Part shown: positions 1 through 6,426 of the stretch, one piece after another
Position numbering within the stretch: the stretch's first letter is position 1
Layout: every line of letters begins with the position of its first letter
Source: DATBMY01 sp036554605
Lineage (GTDB): Bacteria; Acidobacteriota; Blastocatellia; UBA7656
Assembly (NCBI GenBank): GCA_036554605.1
Contig: DATBMY010000349.1
Location: 1 to 14,068, forward strand
Direction: 5' to 3'
Length of the DNA stretch: 14,068 nt
Notes under the pieces: generated by a model
Told to the model about the DNA's origin: nothing
Database searches by the model: none
The model's input: the letters and a program-made list of their open reading frames with translations, nothing else
Program-made: the position numbers and the translations under genes

Positions 1-124
1 TGCCCTCCTGGGCCAGCAGCATGATGCCGGTAGCGATAAACTGTTTGCTGACCGAGCAGATTCCGTATATGGTTTCCGGTTTGGGAAATGGAAGGCGAAA
101 CCGCAAATCTGTGCTAATCTTTGG
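1..124 (-). pseudogene. 5'-truncated beta-lactamase-like serine hydrolase fragment (runs off left edge)
   Basis: Read on the minus strand, the frame from 124 down to 1 gives a peptide containing ETIYGICSVSKQF followed by IATGIMLLAQEG. This is the typical start of the catalytic domain of class C beta-lactamase / penicillin-binding-protein-like serine hydrolases, with the nucleophile in the S-x-x-K motif SVSK. In that family a signal peptide and some tens of residues normally precede this motif. Here a TAG stop lies at 127-125, only about 25 codons before it. There is no ATG in between; the only candidate start is a TTG at 106-104 without a convincing ribosome binding site. The N-terminal part therefore seems lost, and the rest of the gene lies outside the window. 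It is divergent to the amidohydrolase at 161. The family call is fairly secure; its status as a broken gene is inferred. Confidence 0.65.
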
Positions 125-160
125 CTACTTCCCTGAACTGACGATAACCCGGAGGTGAAG

Positions 161-1468
161 ATGGCTATGCTCAAAAAGCGCGCATCTGCTCTCTACCTGC
201 TCGCAATCCTCCTATGCCCGGGCTCGGGGCTACAGGTCGGGGCGCAACCGGGCCAGATCACCGCGGTGCGGTGCGGCCGCCTGATCAACCCCATCGATGG
301 CTCCGTCACCGAAAACGCCGTTATCATAGTTCGCGGCGACCGCATCGAGAAAGCGGGCGCGCAGCTCGCCGTGCCCGCCGGGGCAAGAGTCATAGATCTT
401 TCCGCATACACGGTGCTCCCCGGCCTGATCGATTGCCACACGCACGTCTTGCTTCAACCCGAAGATGAGCGCGGCGCCCCGCCCGTGGTCGTCAAATCGC
501 AGGCATTTCGGACCGTCCAGGGCGTCGCCGCGGTCAGGAAGAATCTCGAAGCCGGGTTTACGACCCTGCGCGATGTCGATAGCGAGGGCGCGGGCTTTGC
601 CGATGTCGCCATACGCGACGCTATCAATCGCGGCATCATACCGGGGCCGCGACTGCTTGTTTCGACGCTCGCGCTGACAATCACGGGCGGGCACATGAAC
701 AACGCGGGGCTCAACCCCGATATACCGATCCCCGAGCCCGCGTCGCTGACTGACTCGCGCGACGCGATGGTTGCGGAAGTGCGCCGGCAGGTCAAGTACG
801 GCGCCGACTGGATAAAGATTTATGCGACGGGCACGCTGCGTCACATCAACCCGGACACCCTCGAATCGCTCAGCCAGCTCTCGACCGAAGAGGTGCGGGC
901 GATAGTTCAGGAAGCCGCCCGCTGGCGTCGCGACGTGGCCGCCCACGCATACGGCGGCGACGGCGCGAAGAACGCCATTCGTGGAGGGGTGCGCTCGATC
1001 GAGCACGGCATGCTAATGGATGACGAGACGCTCAAGCTTATGGTCGAGCACGGCACGTTCTGGTGCCCGACGCTTTCGGTCTATATCCCCGAGCACGAGG
1101 AAGAGAATACCGAGCTTCGCCGCCGCATAATCGAGCATCACAAAGCGGTCTTTCAGAAGGCCATGCGGATGGGGGTGAAGATCGCGTTCGGGACCGACGT
1201 TGGCGCATACGAGCACGGGACCTCTTCGCGCGAGTTCATACGAATGGTCGACTACGGAATGAAACCCATAGACGCTATAAGGTCGGCCACCGTTCGCGCG
1301 GCGGAATTGCTCAGGATGGAGCGCCAGATCGGCACCATCGAGCCGGGCAAACTCGCGGATCTGATCGCGGTCGAAGGCAACCCGCTTCAGGAGATTCGAG
1401 CGATCACGCGAGTCGTGTTCGTGATGAAAGGAGGCGTCGTCTATAAGACGCCGGTTCGATCCTTATGA
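161..1468 (+). CDS. Secreted metal-dependent amidohydrolase (imidazolonepropionase/Xaa-Pro dipeptidase-like)
   Basis: This is a TIM-barrel amidohydrolase with the flanking beta-sandwich typical of the COG1228 group, which includes prolidase-like and imidazolonepropionase-like enzymes. Numbering is from the ATG at 161. The H-x-H metal pair is H93/H95 (GLIDCHTHV). The carboxylatable lysine is K219 (DWIKIYATG). Metal histidines are H262 (AAHAYGG) and H282 (SIEHG), and the catalytic aspartate is D346 (FGTDVG), so the active site looks complete. The C-terminus carries the usual GTIEPGKLADLIAV stretch. A signal peptide (KKR followed by a hydrophobic run ending near VGAQ) points to export. The start at 161 has GGAGG at 151-155 with 5-nt spacing; an in-frame GTG at 155 overlaps that site and is less likely. 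The substrate is probably a dipeptide or N-acyl amino acid but cannot be read from the sequence. It is a single gene, next to a truncated hydrolase. Confidence 0.9.
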   Translation: MAMLKKRASALYLLAILLCPGSGLQVGAQPGQITAVRCGRLINPIDGSVTENAVIIVRGDRIEKAGAQLAVPAGARVIDLSAYTVLPGLIDCHTHVLLQPEDERGAPPVVVKSQAFRTVQGVAAVRKNLEAGFTTLRDVDSEGAGFADVAIRDAINRGIIPGPRLLVSTLALTITGGHMNNAGLNPDIPIPEPASLTDSRDAMVAEVRRQVKYGADWIKIYATGTLRHINPDTLESLSQLSTEEVRAIVQEAARWRRDVAAHAYGGDGAKNAIRGGVRSIEHGMLMDDETLKLMVEHGTFWCPTLSVYIPEHEEENTELRRRIIEHHKAVFQKAMRMGVKIAFGTDVGAYEHGTSSREFIRMVDYGMKPIDAIRSATVRAAELLRMERQIGTIEPGKLADLIAVEGNPLQEIRAITRVVFVMKGGVVYKTPVRSL

Positions 1469-1694
1469 GCGGAGGGTTTACGATTTCCGCCTCTTCGCGC
1501 CCGTATGATTACGTTTCCCGTCAACAGCGGCTGCTTTCAACGCCGCATATTTAAGGAAAAGATGATCTATTAGCTTCATTCATTCTGACCGAAGCGGGCC
1601 TATAATTATCATTGAAACACGATAGGGATCGGGCGGATCACCGGCTCTTCATTTTTTATTCATATCCCGGATGGCCTCTATACAGGCAAAAAAC

Positions 1695-1711
1695 GTACCC
1701 TCCCGGGGTAC
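1695..1711. promoter_or_regulatory. Perfect dyad GTACCC-N5-GGGTAC, possible activator site
   Basis: Six-base arms at 1695-1700 and 1706-1711 are exact inverted complements around the 5-nt centre TCCCG. The dyad sits about 85-95 bp upstream of the sigma-54-like element at 1788-1803. That is the range where bacterial enhancer-binding proteins usually bind. It is not followed by a T-tract, so it does not look like a terminator. The dyad is seen directly; its role is inferred. Confidence 0.35.
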
Positions 1712-1787
1712 TAACTCGCCATTCTTGATTGCGGGCAAATAACTCGAAGTGGCCGCCGGCCCTCTTGCTTGATCTCTCGATATCCCC

Positions 1788-1803
1788 TGGCACGAATCTT
1801 GAT
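1788..1803 (+). promoter_or_regulatory. Candidate sigma-54 (RpoN) promoter of the GGDEF-EAL gene
   Basis: The sequence TGGCACGAATCTTGAT matches the -24/-12 consensus TGGCACG-N4-TTGCW, including the exact GG-N10-G spacing. The one deviation in the core is A for C at the -12 position (TTGAT instead of TTGCA/T). It would place the transcription start near 1814, giving a leader of about 40 nt before the start codon at 1854. The match is direct; function is inferred. Confidence 0.45.
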
Positions 1804-1853
1804 TACCCTATTTCTGGCCCCCAAGCTTACTTTGCCGGTTTCTTAGCAGGTAA

Positions 1854-4394
1854 TTGTCAGAAAGCGTAAAACGATATTCGATGATTCCCTCACGCAAAAA
1901 ACGATTGGCCCCTACACTTCGTTGGCTCACCATTTCGTCCGGCGGCGCTATCCTTTGCTTTTCGCTTCTTAGCCTTCCGTTACACCAGATTGGACTGCCA
2001 TTTCTTCTGCTGGCGCTCGCAACCATGATCTTTGCGTCTTATCTGGCCGTGAAATTCTCGCGCGTTGAATCATATATCTCCATCTCCGATACATTCATCT
2101 TTCTTAGTATCTTCTTATTTCAAGCGGAGCTGGCCATTCTGTTGAGCTTCGTAAGAGGCCTCTATATAGCGCTCGTCGTCACGAGAAAGCCGGTCCCGGT
2201 CGCGCTGATAACATCTGTTCGCATCTGCTCGGTCTTTCTCATCGTTCACATACTAAAACTCTATCCCGGGCTCGATATAGAACTTCTTCAAAGCAATCCC
2301 GTCATCTCTGCCGGCCTGGCAATTACCACGGTAGCGGTCGTGCATTACGCCATATGCCTGACCGCTTTTACTCCCGCCTGCTTACGGGACTTCACGGCAG
2401 TTGAGCCGGCCGGCAGCCTCATTCCCACGCGCGCTTGCTCAATTATCAGCGCGCTCTGTGCGGGGGCGACCGCGGCGAGCGTGGGCGTTGTCGGCTTCTA
2501 CAGCCTTCTTGCCTTTATACCTATCGCCGGCGTGATTGCTCTGGTTTCCCTCTCTTATTTCTCGAACCAGAAGAACCTGAAAGCTCTGGCCTCGCAGATG
2601 AAACTTGTCGATCAATACATGATAGAGCTGCGCGCCAGTCAGACCCAGTTTCAGAGCGCTTTCAGCGAAGCGCCTATAGGAATGGCCCTGGTCACGCCCG
2701 ACGGGCGCTGGCTGGAGGTCAACCCCGCGCTCTGCAAATTACTTGGCTACTCTGAATCCGAGATGCTGAGCCTGGACGTTCAAAAGGTCGTACACCCGGA
2801 CGAGCTTTACAGGTTCTTGTGCAAGATCAATCAGGTAATCACCGGCGAGGTATCTTCTCATCAGATCGAGACGCGATACCGGCACAAGCTCGGTCACGAA
2901 GTCTGGGTTCTTGAGAGCGTCTCGCTAGTGCGCGAGCCTCAAAGCAACTGCGTCCATCTCATCTTCCAGATTCAAGACATAACTCATCGCAAGCGGGGGG
3001 AAGAGAAGTTGATATATGACGCTTCTCATGACGCGCTGACCGGATTGCCGAACCGCGCATGGTTTATGAGTCAACTCGACCTTGCGGTGAAAGAGTCGAG
3101 CAAAGTCAGGAGCAGGCCTTTCGCGGTGCTCTTTCTCGATTTAGACCGGTTCAAAGTTATAAACGACAGCCTCGGCCACCCCACCGGAGACGAGCTTCTT
3201 AAAGGCATAGCCGAAAGGCTGCGACGCTGCCTCGGGCCGGCCGATAAGATATCGCGGCTCGGCGGCGATGAGTTCACAATCTTGCTGACGGGCATAAGGA
3301 GCAAAGCCGACGTTATATCGTTTGTCGAGCGCATACAGGTAGAGATAGCCCGTCCTTTCACCCTCAGAGGGTACGAGACCTATACGACAGCAAGCATTGG
3401 CATCGCGATTTCAACTTTGAACTATCACCGGCCGGAAGATATTTTGCGCGATGCCGACATTGCGATGTACAAGGCGAAATCGCTAGGCAAGGCCCGGCAC
3501 GTCATCTTTGATGAGACCATGCACATATCGATTATGAGCAGGTTGCAGCTGGAGACGGATTTGCACAGGGCCATCGAGCGGGGAGAGCTCTTTCTCGAAT
3601 ACCAGCCGATCGTTTCTTTACAGACCGGCGAGCCTGAAGGCTTCGAAGCCTTGATACGCTGGCAGCACCCGGATCGCGGGTTGATCTCTCCCGATGAATT
3701 TATCAGCCTGGCCGAAGAGGCCGGTTTCATTATCCCCATCGGCAGGTGGATTATAGGCGAGGCATGCCGGCAGATGCGCCAGTGGCAAGACGAGCTATCT
3801 CTGGAGCATACCTTTTTCGTCAGCGTAAACATATCGAGCAAACAGTTTTCGGACCTCAACCTGCTCGACTATATAACCGAAGTGCTGAATATGACCGGGC
3901 TCGATTCGCGCATGCTCAAACTGGAGATTACCGAAAGCACGCTGATGGAGAATTTCGAGGCCGCGATGACGACCTTGAAGAGATTGCGCTCGCTCGGCGT
4001 AGGGTTAAGCATAGATGACTTCGGCACGGGATACTCGTCGCTGAGCCACCTGCACAGCCTGCCGATAAGCACGTTGAAGATAGACCAGTCATTCATCAGC
4101 CGGATCGGCGAGAATAACGAGAACAGAGAGATCGTCAATACTATAATCGTCCTGGCGCAGAATCTCGGCATGAAAGTGATAGCCGAAGGGATCGAGACAA
4201 AGCAACAGCTTGAGCTGCTGAGGGGTCTGAATTGCCCTCAGGGACAGGGCTTTCTATTCTCCAGATCGGTTGACGCTAAGCTTGCCGGGAGAGTCATTCA
4301 AGAGACGGTTAAGAGAAAATCGACGGGCGAGCTACTACAGGGCGTTTTCCGCGAAGGCTCGTTCGCGCCGCTGGCAAGCGAATACTCCATGTAA
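1854..4394 (+). CDS. Membrane-anchored PAS-GGDEF-EAL bifunctional c-di-GMP cyclase/phosphodiesterase
   Basis: The protein has 846 residues. Residues about 28-240 hold roughly seven hydrophobic segments, a MASE-like membrane sensor I cannot name. A PAS/PAC domain follows (about 260-380), then GGDEF (about 390-545) and EAL (about 565-815). The cyclase signature is intact: DALTGLPNR, the metal aspartates in FLDLDRFKVINDSLGH, and GGDEF at 470-474. The RxxD inhibitory site is degenerate, with G461 where Arg is expected and D464 kept. The phosphodiesterase residues are all present: EAL at 598-600, the Asn of NISSKQF, the Glu of LEITES, DDFGTGYSS from 721, the Lys and Asp of LKIDQSF, and E778 in AEGIET. 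Both activities are therefore plausible. The TTG start at 1854 has a weak AGCAGG upstream; an ATG at 1881 is the alternative but lacks a binding site. The gene ends 6 nt from the convergent neighbour. Confidence 0.9.
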   Translation: MSESVKRYSMIPSRKKRLAPTLRWLTISSGGAILCFSLLSLPLHQIGLPFLLLALATMIFASYLAVKFSRVESYISISDTFIFLSIFLFQAELAILLSFVRGLYIALVVTRKPVPVALITSVRICSVFLIVHILKLYPGLDIELLQSNPVISAGLAITTVAVVHYAICLTAFTPACLRDFTAVEPAGSLIPTRACSIISALCAGATAASVGVVGFYSLLAFIPIAGVIALVSLSYFSNQKNLKALASQMKLVDQYMIELRASQTQFQSAFSEAPIGMALVTPDGRWLEVNPALCKLLGYSESEMLSLDVQKVVHPDELYRFLCKINQVITGEVSSHQIETRYRHKLGHEVWVLESVSLVREPQSNCVHLIFQIQDITHRKRGEEKLIYDASHDALTGLPNRAWFMSQLDLAVKESSKVRSRPFAVLFLDLDRFKVINDSLGHPTGDELLKGIAERLRRCLGPADKISRLGGDEFTILLTGIRSKADVISFVERIQVEIARPFTLRGYETYTTASIGIAISTLNYHRPEDILRDADIAMYKAKSLGKARHVIFDETMHISIMSRLQLETDLHRAIERGELFLEYQPIVSLQTGEPEGFEALIRWQHPDRGLISPDEFISLAEEAGFIIPIGRWIIGEACRQMRQWQDELSLEHTFFVSVNISSKQFSDLNLLDYITEVLNMTGLDSRMLKLEITESTLMENFEAAMTTLKRLRSLGVGLSIDDFGTGYSSLSHLHSLPISTLKIDQSFISRIGENNENREIVNTIIVLAQNLGMKVIAEGIETKQQLELLRGLNCPQGQGFLFSRSVDAKLAGRVIQETVKRKSTGELLQGVFREGSFAPLASEYSM

Positions 4395-4400
4395 CTGAGA

Positions 4401-5567
4401 TCAGCTCAAGGCCCGGCCCATCAGGTCGGCAAAGTTATCATGATAGAAACGCTGCTTTGCTCGATCCGGCACACTCTTTAAGTTCTGCTCGAATCGCTTG
4501 ATGGGATTGCGGCCCCCTTCAACGTGCGGATAGTCCGAAGAGAACAGGCATACGTCTTCACCCGCCTGCTCAATGACCCATCCCACATCCTCGGTCGGGT
4601 AAGGTGTGACCCGAACCTGACGCCGCAGATATTCGGATGGGCGCAGTGAGAGTCTCCTCAGCCGCTCCTCGTGACGATAAAATGCTTCCATCGCCGAATC
4701 CAGTTGCCTCATCAGTCCCGGCAACCACGTAGCGCCTTGCTCGATCACGCCGAACTTCAAAGCGGGGAAACGCTCCATGATGCCGTCTATGATCAGAGTG
4801 GCAAGCGTCTGCGCGGGCGGCCCCGGTATCGCCATATAATCGACCGAGCGGAAATTTTCGTCGCCGCCGTGAAAGTCCTTCACCGGCGGGAGCCCGTTCT
4901 CGAAATAGTCAGGGTTGAGCAGCCTGCCGCCGCCCCCGACGTGCATCACTACGGGGATGCCAGCCTCCTCGGCCTGCCGCCATACGGGGTCGAGGCCGAT
5001 GTGGCTGGGGGAGTGGCCTTTCGGGCAGGCCGACGCCACGAGCAGCGCTTTAGCCCCGGCCTTGATCGTTTCGGCGGCGAAGGCTTCGGACCGCTCGAAA
5101 TCCGCCAGCGGCACGTAACACGACGCAAGCAGCCGGCGGTCCACCGCGCAGAAATCGAGCATAGCCCGGTTGTGCGCGCGCGCCACTCCATAGGTCAGAT
5201 CCGCGTCGCCTCCGTGTTCGAGCCGCGCCATATAACCGTTCCAGAAGGTGTTAAAGACCAGCTGGCTCTTGAACCCGAGCATGTCCAGGGCCGCCGGCCG
5301 GTCTTCTTTCAGGAACGAGCCGGTGGCGTCCCAGTTCTTGCGCAGCATCAGCTCGGCCTCGTCGCGCGCGCGATATACAGGGTCGCCGTGGTTGCGACGA
5401 TACGTATCAAACTGCTCTAGTATGCGATTGGAGCCGATGGCGTGAAAGAAATAGTCCGGGTCGATGCGGTCCCTGATTTCAGGGTCGGCAGCCTCGCGCA
5501 GCATCTCCGGCGTCTCCATGATGTGCGAATCGGCATCGTGAATCGTGAGCCCACCAGCATAAGTCAT
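4401..5567 (-). CDS. Amidohydrolase-2 family TIM-barrel metal hydrolase/decarboxylase-like protein
   Basis: The protein has 388 residues from the ATG at 5567-5565 and belongs to the Amidohydrolase_2 (ACMSD-like) family. The N-terminal metal motif is DADSHIMETPEM (D11, D13, H15, E18). The next landmarks are H209 in PVVMHVGGGG, the family strand-helix MERFPALKFGVIEQG followed by TWLPGL, and the C-terminal SSDYPHVEGG with D345 as the likely metal or catalytic Asp. I chose this start because GGGAGGA lies about 9 nt upstream. A 15-residue longer frame reaching 5612 would swallow that site and adds only a basic, non-homologous leader. There is no signal peptide, so it is probably cytosolic. Members hydrolyse or decarboxylate diverse, often aromatic, acids; the substrate here is unknown. 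It is transcribed away from dps, whose terminator lies just upstream, so it probably has its own promoter in 5568-5663. Confidence 0.88.
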   Translation of the reverse strand: MTYAGGLTIHDADSHIMETPEMLREAADPEIRDRIDPDYFFHAIGSNRILEQFDTYRRNHGDPVYRARDEAELMLRKNWDATGSFLKEDRPAALDMLGFKSQLVFNTFWNGYMARLEHGGDADLTYGVARAHNRAMLDFCAVDRRLLASCYVPLADFERSEAFAAETIKAGAKALLVASACPKGHSPSHIGLDPVWRQAEEAGIPVVMHVGGGGRLLNPDYFENGLPPVKDFHGGDENFRSVDYMAIPGPPAQTLATLIIDGIMERFPALKFGVIEQGATWLPGLMRQLDSAMEAFYRHEERLRRLSLRPSEYLRRQVRVTPYPTEDVGWVIEQAGEDVCLFSSDYPHVEGGRNPIKRFEQNLKSVPDRAKQRFYHDNFADLMGRALS

Positions 5568-5663
5568 AATCAACTTCCTCCCGGTTGCATACCTCTGACG
5601 GCCGGCACACATTCTACATCAAATCATTCTCGAATATTATTTGTAGCGAGGATAATTGTGCGG

Positions 5664-5693
5664 CAAAAGCAGCGCCCCGCGCGAGGCGCTGCT
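5664..5693 (-). terminator. Rho-independent terminator of the dps gene
   Basis: On the minus strand a perfect 9-bp GC-rich stem (AGCAGCGCC pairing with GGCGCTGCT, arms 5685-5693 and 5668-5676) with an 8-nt loop is followed at once by TTTT (5667-5664). It lies about 38 nt past the dps stop codon. Read on the plus strand there is no T-tract after the stem, so it is directional. Confidence 0.82.
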
Positions 5694-5730
5694 CGATATG
5701 AGATCTAATAGAAAGCAAGCCACGAGAGGC

Positions 5731-6237
5731 TTACGAATCGGCCAGCAGGCTCCTGAGCATCCAGGCGGTCTTCTCGTGTACCTGCATGCGCTGTGTCAAC
5801 AGGTCGGCCGTGGGCTCGTCGTGCGCGCGGTCCACAACCGGGAATATGGAACGCGCCGTTCGCACCACTGCCTCCTGGCCTTCGACCAGCAGGCGAATCA
5901 TCTCCTGCGCCGCGGGGACCCCCTCATGCTCTTTTATGCTTGCCAGCTGGGCGAACTCCTTATAGGTCCCGGGCGCGGGGAACCCGAGAGCGCGTATGCG
6001 CTCGGCGATCAGGTCGACGGCCAGCGCCAGCTCGTTGTATTGCTGCTCGAACATAAGATGCAGCGTCTGAAACATCACTCCGGTGACGTTCCAGTGAAAG
6101 TTGTGTGTCTGCAAGTAGAGCGTGTAGGTATCGGCGAGCAGACGCGACAGCCCATCGGCGATCTCCTTGCGGTCTTTCTCTTCGATCCCGAGGTTAATCG
6201 GCATTGCTCTGGCTTCGGCGGCTACGTTTCTTTCCAC
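5731..6237 (-). CDS. dps: Dps-family ferritin-like DNA-protection / iron-storage protein
   Basis: The protein has 168 residues, the usual Dps size, and is a four-helix ferritin-like protein expected to assemble into a 12-mer shell. There it oxidises Fe(II) with peroxide and stores ferric iron in the cytosol. The inter-subunit ferroxidase ligands align with E. coli Dps H51/H63/D67/D78/E82 as H48 (NFHWNV), H60 (LHLMF), E64, D75 and E79 (VDLIAERI). The second-helix Asp is a conservative Glu. The start is GTG at 6237-6235, with GAGGGAG about 7 nt upstream and a TAA shortly before it in frame; an internal ATG at 6204 lacks a binding site. The N-terminus is short with few basic residues, so direct DNA binding through a Lys/Arg tail is doubtful. 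It is a single gene with its own terminator. Confidence 0.93.
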   Translation of the reverse strand: MERNVAAEARAMPINLGIEEKDRKEIADGLSRLLADTYTLYLQTHNFHWNVTGVMFQTLHLMFEQQYNELALAVDLIAERIRALGFPAPGTYKEFAQLASIKEHEGVPAAQEMIRLLVEGQEAVVRTARSIFPVVDRAHDEPTADLLTQRMQVHEKTAWMLRSLLADS

Positions 6238-6294
6238 AATCTTCTCCCTCGTTTAAACATCTGCGTTGATCTGCTCACAATAGCCCATGCTTAT

Positions 6295-6323
6295 GTTGTA
6301 ACGCTAACGATCAATGCCATCAA
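6295..6323 (-). promoter_or_regulatory. Possible sigma-70-type promoter of dps
   Basis: On the minus strand TTGATG (6323-6318) and TACAAC (6300-6295) are separated by exactly 17 nt, each matching 4 of 6 consensus positions. The -10 lies about 58 nt before the GTG start. The match is modest and acidobacterial promoters are poorly characterised. Confidence 0.28.
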
Positions 6324-6426
6324 GTGGCGAGAGGCGAGAGCATAATTTGCTCGGGCGCTATATTTTTCCAACAAAACGGAGCTCGCTTGTCGTAAGGTTA
6401 TTTAGTTCTTATTGGCAGGGAGAAAT

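Larger units (their letters stand above)
1469..1853. other. 385-nt non-coding leader between amidohydrolase and c-di-GMP gene
   Basis: I see no credible gene on either strand here. It is more AT-rich than its neighbours. It contains a TATAAT at 1601-1606 without a good -35, a GTACCC-N5-GGGTAC dyad at 1695-1711, an 11-bp palindrome GGCCGCCGGCC at 1751-1761, and a sigma-54-like element at 1788-1803. I looked for a c-di-GMP riboswitch of the GEMM type and did not find its conserved core. No intrinsic terminator with a clear T-tract follows the amidohydrolase gene. Confidence 0.6.

Noticed and set aside
230..1006. 258-codon open frame antisense to the first amidohydrolase
   Set aside because: It is a shadow of a high-GC gene: no domain-like pattern, no ribosome binding site, and fully overlapped by a convincing enzyme gene.
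1469..1490. Hairpin GCGGA...TCCGC after the first amidohydrolase as a terminator
   Set aside because: The stem is 5 bp with a 12-nt loop and no T-run follows.
1601..1606. TATAAT as a sigma-70 promoter for the c-di-GMP gene
   Set aside because: No acceptable -35 lies 16-18 nt upstream, and it would leave a leader of about 240 nt. The sigma-54-like site is closer and better matched.
1612..1853. Possible c-di-GMP (GEMM) riboswitch in the leader of the GGDEF-EAL gene
   Set aside because: The conserved GEMM core and tetraloop-receptor helices are absent; only unrelated short dyads are seen.
4671..5420. 249-codon open frame opposite the amidohydrolase-2 gene, and the 229-codon frame at 5656-6345 opposite dps
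   Set aside because: Both are antisense shadows. Their composition is Arg/His/Gln-rich and follows the codon positions of the real genes.
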